A stretch of DNA of 64,000 bases from NCBI RefSeq assembly GCF_030063475.1, contig NZ_JASIRT010000011.1:62001-126000 (forward strand), written 5' to 3'. The notes under the pieces are model-generated. The model saw nothing but the letters and a program-made list of their open reading frames with translations, searched no databases and was not told the origin of the DNA. Positions 45,390-53,091 of this stretch are shown piece after piece. Position numbers and translations under genes: made by a program. This stretch comes from Roseomonas sp. E05 (GTDB lineage: Bacteria > Pseudomonadota > Alphaproteobacteria > Acetobacterales > Acetobacteraceae). How positions within the stretch are numbered: the first letter of the stretch is position 1; the number at the start of each line of letters is the position of its first letter.

Positions 45390-46061
45390 GTGACCCTGTC
45401 CGAGCTTGCCGTCGTCATTCCCACGCTGAACGCGGCGCGCAGCCTGCCCGGCACGCTGGCGGCGCTCCGGGGAGTGCCGGTGGTGGTGGCGGATGGTGGC
45501 AGCATGGACGGCACGCCGGACCTGGCGGCGCGACTCGGCGCCCATGTGATCGCCGCGCCGCGCGGGCGGGGACCACAGCTCGCCGCGGGCGCCGCCGCCG
45601 CGCAGGCGGCCTGGCTGTTGTTCCTGCATGCCGATACGCGACTCGGAGAGGGATGGCGCGCGGCGGTCATCCGCTTCCTGGACGCCCCTGGCGCCGAGGG
45701 CCGCGCCGCGCATTTCCGCTTCGCGCTCGACGAGGCCAGCCCGCCGGCCCGCCGCCTGACGCGCGCCGTTGCCTGGCGCTGCCGCATCCTCGGCCTGCCC
45801 TATGGCGACCAGGGATTGCTGATCCACCGCGACCTCTATGCCGCGCTGGGCGGTCATCCGCCCTGGCCGCTCTTCGAGGATGTGGCGCTGGTGCGCGCGC
45901 TCGGCCGCCGGCGGCTGGTCGCGCTGCCGGCCGAGGCCATCACGTCAGCCGCGCGCTGGCGGCGCGACGGGTGGCTGTTCCGTTCGGCCCGCAATCTTCT
46001 ATGTCTCGGTCTGTACTTCGCCGGCCTTCCGCCGCGCCTGATCGCGAGGCTCTATGCATAG
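45390..46061 (+). CDS. TIGR04283-type glycosyltransferase (arsenosugar biosynthesis family)
   Basis: 223-residue GT-A glycosyltransferase opening with a GTG (GGAG six bases upstream). Motifs: AVVIPTLNAARSL, donor-site DGGSMDGT and the LLFLHADTRLG metal site. Family members are grouped with the radical SAM/selenodomain system and are named for arsenosugar synthesis by automatic annotation. Here the usual ArsM and radical SAM partners are absent. It overlaps the next gene by eight bases. Confidence 0.85.
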   Translation: MTLSELAVVIPTLNAARSLPGTLAALRGVPVVVADGGSMDGTPDLAARLGAHVIAAPRGRGPQLAAGAAAAQAAWLLFLHADTRLGEGWRAAVIRFLDAPGAEGRAAHFRFALDEASPPARRLTRAVAWRCRILGLPYGDQGLLIHRDLYAALGGHPPWPLFEDVALVRALGRRRLVALPAEAITSAARWRRDGWLFRSARNLLCLGLYFAGLPPRLIARLYA

Positions 46062-46719
46062 GGATACCCTTCTCATCTTTGCCCGCGCGCCGCGGCTCGG
46101 CGCGGTGAAGCGCCGGCTGGCGCGCGGCATCGGCGCCATGGCGGCGCTGCGCTTCTACCGGGCGCAGCTTGCCGCGGTGGCACAGACGGCGGCGCGGGAA
46201 GGCCGCTGGGATGTCCGGCTCGCCACCACGCCGCCCGGCGCCCGCGCGCCCTGGCCGCTGCGCCTGCCCGGCATCCCGCAGGGCCATGGCGATCTCGGCG
46301 CGCGGCTCGACCGCACCACGCGCGCGCATCCCGGCCGGGTGGTGGTGATCGGCAGCGACATCCCCGGCATCACCGCCGCCGACATCCGCGCCGCCTTCCG
46401 CGCGCTGGGGCGGGCGGATGCGGTCTTCGGCCCGGCGGAAGATGGCGGCTACTGGCTCGTCGGGCTCTCCGCCCGCCGCCCGGCGCGGCCTTTCGCCAAG
46501 GTGCGCTGGTCCACCGAGCACGCGCTGGCCGATACGCTGGCCAATTTCGTCGGCCGTCGCATCGCCCTGCTGCGCACGCTGCGCGACGTGGACACGGCGG
46601 AGGATCTCGCCGCCCTGGCGGCGGCGCCCCGCCCCCTGGCGGGCCTGCCGCGCCTGCAGGCCGGCCGGCCGACGGGGAAGAAAGGCCGCGGGAAGGCGAA
46701 GCGGAGGCGAGGGCGGTAA
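46054..46719 (+). CDS. TIGR04282-type glycosyltransferase (DUF2064; arsenosugar family)
   Basis: 221-residue CofC-like nucleotidyl/glycosyltransferase. Motifs: TLLIFARAPRLGAVKRRLA at the start, VIGSDIPGI and FGPAEDGGYWLVGLS. It is the standing partner of the TIGR04283 protein upstream; overlap of the two genes implies coupled translation. The basic Lys/Arg/Gly tail (KKGRGKAKRRRGR) is unusual and may be an artefact of reading close to the R1 element. Confidence 0.85.
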   Translation: MHRDTLLIFARAPRLGAVKRRLARGIGAMAALRFYRAQLAAVAQTAAREGRWDVRLATTPPGARAPWPLRLPGIPQGHGDLGARLDRTTRAHPGRVVVIGSDIPGITAADIRAAFRALGRADAVFGPAEDGGYWLVGLSARRPARPFAKVRWSTEHALADTLANFVGRRIALLRTLRDVDTAEDLAALAAAPRPLAGLPRLQAGRPTGKKGRGKAKRRRGR

Positions 46720-46727
46720 TGAACCAC

Positions 46728-46780
46728 GGCCGGGGGAATGAGCTCCCCCGGGCCGCCGCCCTTCTTCCTCACGTTCTTCA
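46728..46780 (+). repeat. R1 palindromic element, copy 4
   Basis: Hairpin CCGGGGGA/TCCCCCGG (46730-46751, loop ATGAGC) followed by GCCGCCGCCCTTCTTCCTCA, same orientation as copy 1. It fills the gap between the second glycosyltransferase and the convergent Cys4 regulator, reaching the regulator's stop. Confidence 0.7.
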
Positions 46781-47509
46781 GGGATGGATCGCGCCGCCCG
46801 GCTCCAGCCCGAAGGCCCTGCCGAGCGCCAGCCGCCCGGCCGGCGTCACGCGGACGGCGCGCGTCCCCTCGATGCGCCGCAGCCAGCCCTGCGCGAAGCA
46901 GTGCCGGCACAGCGCCGCCCCCAGCGCGCCCGCGATGTGCGGGCGCCGCTCGCTCCAGTCGAGGCAGGGGCGGCAGAAGACGCGGCGGCGGGAATGCCGC
47001 GGGAACGGCTCCACATCCAGGCCCAGTCCCTTGAGGAAGTCGGCGCCGGCCGCGGTGAGGGCGCCGCCATCCGGCGCAAGCTCGAGCTGGCCGCGCGCCA
47101 CCATGCGGTCAGCCATGGCAACGGCGAGCTGCCCGGCGAGATGGTCGTAGCAGGTGCGGGCGCTGCGCAGCGCCTGATCGCGCGGGCCGACCATCGCGGG
47201 CGCCCGGCGCGGCCTGCCGGCCGTCCCCTCCCCACCGGCCGCGACGGCCATGATGCCCTCCAGCATCTGCGCCACCGCCGGCGTGGCCAGCCGGTGATAG
47301 CGGTGCCGGCCCTGGCGCTCGACGGCGAGCAGCCCAGCCTCCGTCAGCCGCGCCAAGTGCCCGCTGGCCGTCTGCGGCGCGATGCCCGCCACCCGGGCGA
47401 GCTCCGTGACCGTGAGGGCGCGGCCATCCATCAGCGCCGCGAGCATGCTGGCGCGCGCGGGGTCGCCGACCAGGGCGGCTGTCTCGGCAAAGGCGGCGGT
47501 GCTGAGCAT
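46778..47509 (-). CDS. ArsR-type winged-helix regulator with C-terminal Cys4 site
   Basis: 243 residues. An ArsR-like winged helix (residues 10-85: LVGDPARASMLAAL, ELARVAGIAPQTASGHLARL) is followed by a longer C-terminal region with four cysteines (Cys179, Cys182, Cys201, Cys204) in CRPCLDWSERRP and CRHCF, a likely zinc or metal site. Start at 47509 gives the conserved opening; the frame upstream is not supported. Divergent from a DUF1127 protein (124 bases between starts), which is its most likely target besides itself. It may sense metal or redox state; inference only. Confidence 0.85.
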   Translation of the reverse strand: MLSTAAFAETAALVGDPARASMLAALMDGRALTVTELARVAGIAPQTASGHLARLTEAGLLAVERQGRHRYHRLATPAVAQMLEGIMAVAAGGEGTAGRPRRAPAMVGPRDQALRSARTCYDHLAGQLAVAMADRMVARGQLELAPDGGALTAAGADFLKGLGLDVEPFPRHSRRRVFCRPCLDWSERRPHIAGALGAALCRHCFAQGWLRRIEGTRAVRVTPAGRLALGRAFGLEPGGAIHP

Positions 47510-47632
47510 GGCGGAGCCTCTCCGGAAAGTCCGCATCCTAGCCGCCAAGGCGCACGGATGCTTCGGCCGTGCCCGTAACATCGGGCAGGCAGGACGGGCC
47601 AGTCTGCGGGCGACACGCCTGTGGAGCCGCCG

Positions 47633-47842
47633 ATGTCCGCCCTCGCCACACCTCTGCCCCGCCTCGCCCGCCCTGCCGGTCCGCCAGCCGCCCTGACAGG
47701 GCCGCGCGGTGAAGGCATCTGGGCACGGTCGCTGCGCTGGATCGCCGACCATCGCCATCTGCGGGAGATGGACGAGCGCCTGCTGCGGGATATCGGACTG
47801 ACACGCGCGGATGTCGCGCGGGGCCTGCCCTTCCGGCGTTGA
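47633..47842 (+). CDS. DUF1127 domain protein
   Basis: 69 residues. The C-terminal half is the DUF1127 helix pair (WIADHRHLREMDERLLRDIG, then LTRADV) with basic residues at the end. Small DUF1127 proteins of alphaproteobacteria affect RNA turnover, phosphate or stress responses. GGAG lies six bases before the start. Divergent from the Cys4 ArsR-type regulator. Confidence 0.85.
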   Translation: MSALATPLPRLARPAGPPAALTGPRGEGIWARSLRWIADHRHLREMDERLLRDIGLTRADVARGLPFRR

Positions 47843-48055
47843 GCGCGGCCGCTGCCGCGCCGGCGGAGGTCCAGGCCTTTATCTCGCGGGGCGTGGCTGG
47901 CATGAATGCCCGGCCGGCGGCTTCATCGGAACGGGCGCTTTCGGGCCGCAGCCGCCATGTGCAGCGGCGCGCGGCGCGGCCGCCGAGCCTCCGCGGCCGC
48001 GTCCTGGCGCCGCGTCCGACGCGCCGGAAGACCCTGAGGGGAAGGAGATCCGACC

Positions 48056-48478
48056 TTGGCCGATATCCGCCTCGCCATCGGTGGCGAAGTGTTCCATGCC
48101 CGCTTCGAGGAGGCCGCGGCGCCGCAGACCTGCGCCCAGTTCCGCAGCATGCTGCCCTACCGCGACCGCATCATCCATGTCCGCTGGAGCGGCGAGGCCT
48201 GCTGGATCCCGATGGGCAGCCGCGACCTCTCGATCGGCTACGAGAACGCCACAAGCTATCCGGCGCCCGGGCAGATCATCGTCCATCCCGGCCATGTCAG
48301 CAATGTCAGCGAGACGGAGATCCTGCTGGCCTACGGGCCGTGCTGCTTCGCCAGCAAGGCCGGGCAGCTCGCCGGCAATCACTTCCTGACCATCCATGAC
48401 GATCTGGACCGGCTGGCCAGGGTCTGCCGCTCCGTGCTGTGGGACGGCGCCAAGGACATCGTCTTCGAGGCCGCCTGA
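48056..48478 (+). CDS. DUF3830 family protein, TTG start
   Basis: 140 residues with the cyclophilin-like beta fold expected of DUF3830: early AAPQTCAQFRSMLPY, then WSGEACWIPMG and FASKAGQLAGNHFLTI. The first codon is TTG, fixed by GAAGGAGA nine bases upstream and the conserved start of the fold (MADIRLAIGGEVFHARF). The function of the family is unknown and members often occur near amidohydrolases or transport genes. Confidence is good for the gene, low for any reaction. Confidence 0.85.
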   Translation: MADIRLAIGGEVFHARFEEAAAPQTCAQFRSMLPYRDRIIHVRWSGEACWIPMGSRDLSIGYENATSYPAPGQIIVHPGHVSNVSETEILLAYGPCCFASKAGQLAGNHFLTIHDDLDRLARVCRSVLWDGAKDIVFEAA

Positions 48479-48566
48479 GGCCGGCGGCGGAAGACTTCGC
48501 GGCGCGCCGGGCAACAGGGGATGGGCCGCCCGCGTTGATGCGGGTGGACCACTTGCGGAGGGACGC

Positions 48567-48773
48567 ATGAGCACTCCATCCAGCTCCGGCCATACCGGCC
48601 AGCCATCGGGCAGCTCCGGGAACCCCAAGCCGGGCGACGACGCCCCGCCCGGAACCGCCGGGACCGGCCAGGACGTCTGCCCGGACTGCCAGGGCAGCGG
48701 TCAGATCAACGGCCGCGCCTGCGAGACCTGCCAGGGAACCGGCATGGTGAACAAGGGCGTCGGCGGCGCGTAA
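48567..48773 (+). CDS. DnaJ-type zinc-finger microprotein, 68 residues
   Basis: A Ser/Gly/Pro-rich, disordered first half (about 1-35) precedes two CXXCXGXG motifs: CPDCQGSG and CETCQGTG, the repeat of the DnaJ cysteine-rich domain, in exactly the number needed for one zinc. No J-domain or chaperone C-terminus is present. GCGGAGGG precedes the start. A small zinc protein is likely; its partner is unknown. Confidence 0.8.
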   Translation: MSTPSSSGHTGQPSGSSGNPKPGDDAPPGTAGTGQDVCPDCQGSGQINGRACETCQGTGMVNKGVGGA

Positions 48774-49200
48774 GGGCGCCCTGCCGGCGCCAGTCGCCAG
48801 AGGACTGGCCGTTTGCCGCCGGTCCCGCCCTCCAGGGCAGGCCGGACGGCATTCCGCCCTCTGAGGAAGCCCCGGCAGGCCCGTCCGGGAGCCGGGGGAG
48901 TCTCGAGGGAAGCGCGCCGGGCTTCCCGCTCCCGCAGGCCGTGCGTTTTCCCGGACCGGAAGGGGCCCCTCCCGGTCCGCCGCGCCGCTATGAGCCGGAA
49001 TCCACCTGTTCCACAGGCAACTGCCTCCACCACAGGCAGAACCGGCTCCAGAAACCGGAAATATTTAACCTCGCTCGGCCAGGAAGGGTTGAGCAGGCGG
49101 GCCATTCATGTTTTCGGGAGGCACCTCACCGCTGCTGCCCGGGACTCCTGCGTCCGGGGCCGTGCCAGGCCGCCCCTCGCTCCTCGTGAAGGTCCTCCCG
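48774..49200. other. Intergenic region before the ABC transporter operon
   Basis: About 430 bases without a supported gene. Visible: a small inverted repeat GCCAGTC/GACTGGC (48789-48809) just past the microprotein, and a less GC-rich patch GAAATATTTAACCTCG (about 49057-49072), 130 bases before the binding-protein start, which may hold the operon promoter. Confidence 0.4.
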
Positions 49201-50271
49201 ATGCTCCTCTCCCGTCGCCACACCCTGCAGGGCCTCGCCGCCCTGGGAACCGCCGGCCTGCTGGCCCGCCCCGCCCTGGCGCAGGCGCGCACCCTCACCG
49301 TCTCCACCTGGGGAGGCGTGACGGAGGAAGGCCTCAAGGCCTATGTGCAGCCGGAATTCGAGCGGCTGACCGGCGCCAGGCTGGCCTATGACATCGGCGG
49401 CCAGGGCGCGCGCTACAACAAGCTGATGGCGCAGCGCGCCAATCCGCCGGCCGACGTCTTCTTCTCCACCGACGAGGCGGTGATCGCCGGCCAGAAGGCG
49501 GGCATCCTGACCACCGCCAGCCGCAGGAACGTGCCGAACATCGCCGACATCGAGGAGCGCCTGCGCACCGTGAAGTCCGGCGAGACGGACGAGACCATCG
49601 CCGGCGCGCCCTACACGCTCATCGCCTATGTGCTGGGCTACAATCCGGAGAAGGTGACGGCGCCGGTGACGAGCTGGGCCGACCTGTGGCGGCCGGAGTT
49701 CCAGGGCAAGCTGGCCTTCGCCTCGCCGGTGCACAGTCAGATGCCGGCCTTCGTCATCCTGGCCGCCGAGATGGCGGGCGGCTCGGCCGAGAATGTCGAT
49801 CCCGGCTTCAAGAAGCTGGCGGAGCTGAAGCCCAACAAGCTGACCGTCTTCTGGACGGACTGGGCGCCGCTGGCCAAGAGCGGCGACGTCACCCTGGCGA
49901 CCGAGTTCGACTACTACCTGGAGACGATGAAGGACCAGAACTACCCGATCGAGTATGTGATCCCGAAGGAGAAGGGGATCGGCGTGCCCGAATATGTCAG
50001 CGTGGTGAAGGGCACGAAGAACCAGGAACTGGCCGAGGTCTTCCTGAACCTGATGCTGGACCCGAAGGTGCAGGCCAGCTTCGCCGGCAGCACCTATTCC
50101 GGCACCACCAACCGCAAGGCCGAGCTGCCGGAGTCCGTGCGCAGCCGCTGCGCCTGCGGCGCCCGCGCCGACCAGCTCCGCTTCTTCGACCCGGCGCTCT
50201 TCGCCGCGCGCCGCCCGCTCTGGACGGAGCGCATGAACCTCGAGGTCGTGCCGAGCTGGCAGGCCCGCTGA
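49201..50271 (+). CDS. ABC transporter substrate-binding protein (Fe3+/polyamine type)
   Basis: 356 residues. Tat-like signal (LLSRRHTLQGLAALGTAGLL, cleavage near PALAQA), then a family opening TLTVSTWGGVTEEGLKAYVQ and PPADVFFSTDEAVIAGQKAG, as in AfuA/FbpA- and PotD-like proteins. It delivers a metal, phosphonate or polyamine-like ligand to the permeases that follow. First gene of a four-gene ABC operon. Confidence 0.9.
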   Translation: MLLSRRHTLQGLAALGTAGLLARPALAQARTLTVSTWGGVTEEGLKAYVQPEFERLTGARLAYDIGGQGARYNKLMAQRANPPADVFFSTDEAVIAGQKAGILTTASRRNVPNIADIEERLRTVKSGETDETIAGAPYTLIAYVLGYNPEKVTAPVTSWADLWRPEFQGKLAFASPVHSQMPAFVILAAEMAGGSAENVDPGFKKLAELKPNKLTVFWTDWAPLAKSGDVTLATEFDYYLETMKDQNYPIEYVIPKEKGIGVPEYVSVVKGTKNQELAEVFLNLMLDPKVQASFAGSTYSGTTNRKAELPESVRSRCACGARADQLRFFDPALFAARRPLWTERMNLEVVPSWQAR

Positions 50272-50356
50272 GCCTCACAGGCGCCGGGAGGGAGGCCCCT
50301 CCCGGCTGCGGATGGATTCTGGTGTTGCTTCCCACCTCCCGAACGGACCGTGCGCC

Positions 50357-51196
50357 ATGAACGCGGCGCGCACCCTGCACTGGCTGCTGCTGCTGCCGAG
50401 CCTGCTGCTGCTCGCCCTCCTGCTCGGCCTGCCGCTGGCGGCGATGCTGGCCCGCAGCCTGGAGCCCAACGTGCTGCTGAGCTTCACCGGGCCGGCGCTC
50501 GACAACTACGCCTACCTGCTCTCCCGCGCCTACTACCTGCAGGTCATCTGGCGCACGCTGCGGCTGGCGGCGGAGACGATGCTCATCGCCATCCCGCTCG
50601 GCTATGCGGCGGCCATGCTGCTGCAGGGGCTTTCCGGCCGCGCCGGCAACCTCGCCATCATGGGGCTGACCTTCCCCATCCTGGCCGGGCCGCTGACGGT
50701 GGTGCTGGGCTGGATGGCGCTGCTGGCCGATGGCGGCCCCTTCCTCGGCCCGCTGGTGGAGGCCGGGCTGATCGCGCGGCCGCGCCTGCTGGGCTCGGAA
50801 GCGGGCGTGGTCATCAGCCTCGTCCAGTTCGTGCTGCCCTTCGCGGTGCTGACGCTCTACACCGGACTGCGGCAGATCCAGCCCCCGATGCACGAGGCGG
50901 CGCGCAGCCTCGGCGCCGGGGCGCTCTCGCGCTTCTGGCACGTGACGCTGCCGCTCAGCCTGCCCTCGGTGCTCTCCGCCGGCATCATCACCTTCTCGCT
51001 TGCCGCCAGCAGCTTCATCTCGCCGCACTATCTCGGCGGTGCCGGGCAGCTCACCCTCACGACCCTGGTCTCGCAGTTCATCATGGCCACCTTCAACGCC
51101 GAGCTGGCCGCCGCCGCGGCGGGACTCCTGCTGCTGCTGATGCTGGGCTCCGTCGTGGCGCTCACCGCCGCCATCGGGCGGTTCATCCGGCCATGA
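50357..51196 (+). CDS. ABC transporter permease (first subunit)
   Basis: 279 residues with six membrane helices and the EAA loop HEAARSLGAGALSRFWHVTL, typical of the PotB/CysT branch. Start 50357 chosen because it gives a short polar N-terminus before helix 1. Its stop overlaps the start of the second permease (ATGA). Confidence 0.9.
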   Translation: MNAARTLHWLLLLPSLLLLALLLGLPLAAMLARSLEPNVLLSFTGPALDNYAYLLSRAYYLQVIWRTLRLAAETMLIAIPLGYAAAMLLQGLSGRAGNLAIMGLTFPILAGPLTVVLGWMALLADGGPFLGPLVEAGLIARPRLLGSEAGVVISLVQFVLPFAVLTLYTGLRQIQPPMHEAARSLGAGALSRFWHVTLPLSLPSVLSAGIITFSLAASSFISPHYLGGAGQLTLTTLVSQFIMATFNAELAAAAAGLLLLLMLGSVVALTAAIGRFIRP

Positions 51197-51993
51197 GGGG
51201 GAGTATTCGGGCGCTCGGCCGCCTGGCGGGCGGGCTCTACCTGCTGCTGCTCTATCTCTTCGTGATGGGCCCGCTGCTCTTCGTCATCGCCACCTCCTTC
51301 AACCCGGCGACCAGCTTTCCCTCGCGCTTCGAGGGCTTCACCCTCTCCTGGTACGCCGCCATCCTGGAGCGGCCGGAATTCCTCGCCGCGACCGGCACCA
51401 GCGCGCTGGTCGCCGCGCTGGCGGCGGCGCTGGCCGTGCTGGTCGCCTTCCTCGCCGCCTATGCGCTGAGCCGGCAGGGCGGCGCCGGCGGGCGCGGCGC
51501 CATGGCGACGCTGCTGGCCAGCCCGCTGCTGGTGCCGCAGGTGGTGGTCAGCCTCGCCATCCTGCAGCTCGCCAGCAGCTTCGGTATCGGCACCGGATTC
51601 TGGGGGCTGGTGGCGGCGCATGCCGTCTATGTCATGCCCTTCGCGCTGCGGCTGATCCTGACCGGCTTCGCGCGCTTCGACTTCGCGGTGGAGGAAGCCA
51701 GCCGCAGCCTCGGCGGCGGGCCGCTCGCCACCTGGCGCGAGGTGACGCTGCCGCTGCTGCGGCCGAGCCTGGTGGCCGGCTTCACCTTCTGCTTCATCCT
51801 CTCCTTCGTGAACCTGCCGCTCTCGCTCTTCCTGACCGGCCCGGAGACGGCGACCCTGCCGATCGTCATGTTCGCCTACATCGAATCGCGCATCGACCCG
51901 ATGATCGCCGCCGTCGCCTCGCTGATCGTGCTGGCGGCCGCCACCGCCACCCTCCTGCTCGACCGCTTCCTGCGCGTGCGGCTCGTGGACTGA
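51193..51993 (+). CDS. ABC transporter permease (second subunit)
   Basis: 266 residues, six helices, EAA loop EEASRSLGGGPLATWREVTL, the PotC-like partner. Translationally coupled to the first permease. The signature ATSFNPATSFPSRFEGFTLSWY after helix 1 is common to spermidine/putrescine-type permeases. Confidence 0.92.
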   Translation: MRGSIRALGRLAGGLYLLLLYLFVMGPLLFVIATSFNPATSFPSRFEGFTLSWYAAILERPEFLAATGTSALVAALAAALAVLVAFLAAYALSRQGGAGGRGAMATLLASPLLVPQVVVSLAILQLASSFGIGTGFWGLVAAHAVYVMPFALRLILTGFARFDFAVEEASRSLGGGPLATWREVTLPLLRPSLVAGFTFCFILSFVNLPLSLFLTGPETATLPIVMFAYIESRIDPMIAAVASLIVLAAATATLLLDRFLRVRLVD

Positions 51994-51998
51994 CGCCA

Positions 51999-53069
51999 AT
52001 GCCCGAACTCGTCCTCTCCCATGTCACGCGCCGCTTCAGCGGGCACACCGCGGTGGACGACCTCTCGCTGACGGTGCGCGACGGCGAGTTCGTCTGCCTG
52101 CTCGGCCCTTCGGGCTGTGGCAAGACCACCACGCTGCGCATCATCGCCGGCTTCGAGCGCGCCGATGCCGGCAGCCTGACGCTGGATGGCGCCGACATCA
52201 CCGCCCTGCCGCCGGAGAAGCGCGAGATCGGCGTGGTGTTCCAGAGCTATGCGCTGTTTCCCCACAAGACGGTGGCGGAGAATATCGGCTTCGGCCTCAA
52301 GATGCGTGGCCGCTCCAGGGCCGAGATCGCCACGGCGGTGGAGCAGGCGCTGGCGCTGGTGCGGCTCGATGGGCTGGGCGGGCGCTATCCGCGCGCGCTC
52401 TCCGGCGGGCAGCAGCAGCGCGTGGCGCTGGCCCGCGCGCTCGCCATCCGCCCGCGCCTGCTGCTGATGGACGAGCCGCTCTCCAACCTCGACGCCCAGT
52501 TGCGCGAGGAGATGCGCGTCGAGATCCGCCGCATCCAGCATAGCCTCGGCATCACCGCCGTGCTGGTCACGCACGACCAGGGCGAGGCGCTGGCCATGGC
52601 GGACCGCGTCGCCGTCATGTCGCAGGGCCGGCTGCAGCAGATGGCGGCACCCGCCGAGATCTACGAGGCGCCGGCGACGGCCTTCGTCGGTCACTTCATC
52701 GGCCAGGTGAACGTGCTGGAGGGGCGGCTGGAACAGGTTGATGGCAGGACGGGGCTGCTCGCTCTGCCGGGCGGGCTGAAGCTCGCCGGCGCGGGCCAGG
52801 GCCTCGCCGCCGGGCAGGCGGCGCGGGCCATGGTGAAGCAGGAGCGCATCGCCCTCACCCGCGCCGAGCCGACGGGCCTCCCCAACCGCTTTCCCTGCCG
52901 CGTGGTCGAGCGCACCTATCTCGGCGGCGGCATCGCCTATCGCTGCGCGGCGGCAGGGGCGAGCCTGACCGCGCTGCTGCCCAACCACCCCCTGTTCGAG
53001 CGCTTCGCGCCAGGGGATGCGGCCTGGCTGGGCTGGACCGCCGCCGACTGCACGATCTTCCCTGGCTGA
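51999..53069 (+). CDS. ABC transporter ATP-binding protein (PotA/FbpC type)
   Basis: 356 residues. Walker A LGPSGCGKTTT, Q-loop FQSYALFPHKTV, signature LSGGQQQRVALARAL, Walker B LLLMDEPLSNLD, H-loop VTHDQGEA, then a C-terminal TOBE regulatory domain (about 280-350). It follows the second permease by five bases and energises this importer. Confidence 0.95.
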   Translation: MPELVLSHVTRRFSGHTAVDDLSLTVRDGEFVCLLGPSGCGKTTTLRIIAGFERADAGSLTLDGADITALPPEKREIGVVFQSYALFPHKTVAENIGFGLKMRGRSRAEIATAVEQALALVRLDGLGGRYPRALSGGQQQRVALARALAIRPRLLLMDEPLSNLDAQLREEMRVEIRRIQHSLGITAVLVTHDQGEALAMADRVAVMSQGRLQQMAAPAEIYEAPATAFVGHFIGQVNVLEGRLEQVDGRTGLLALPGGLKLAGAGQGLAAGQAARAMVKQERIALTRAEPTGLPNRFPCRVVERTYLGGGIAYRCAAAGASLTALLPNHPLFERFAPGDAAWLGWTAADCTIFPG

Positions 53070-53091
53070 CCGCCTCTCCCGGAGCCCGCCC

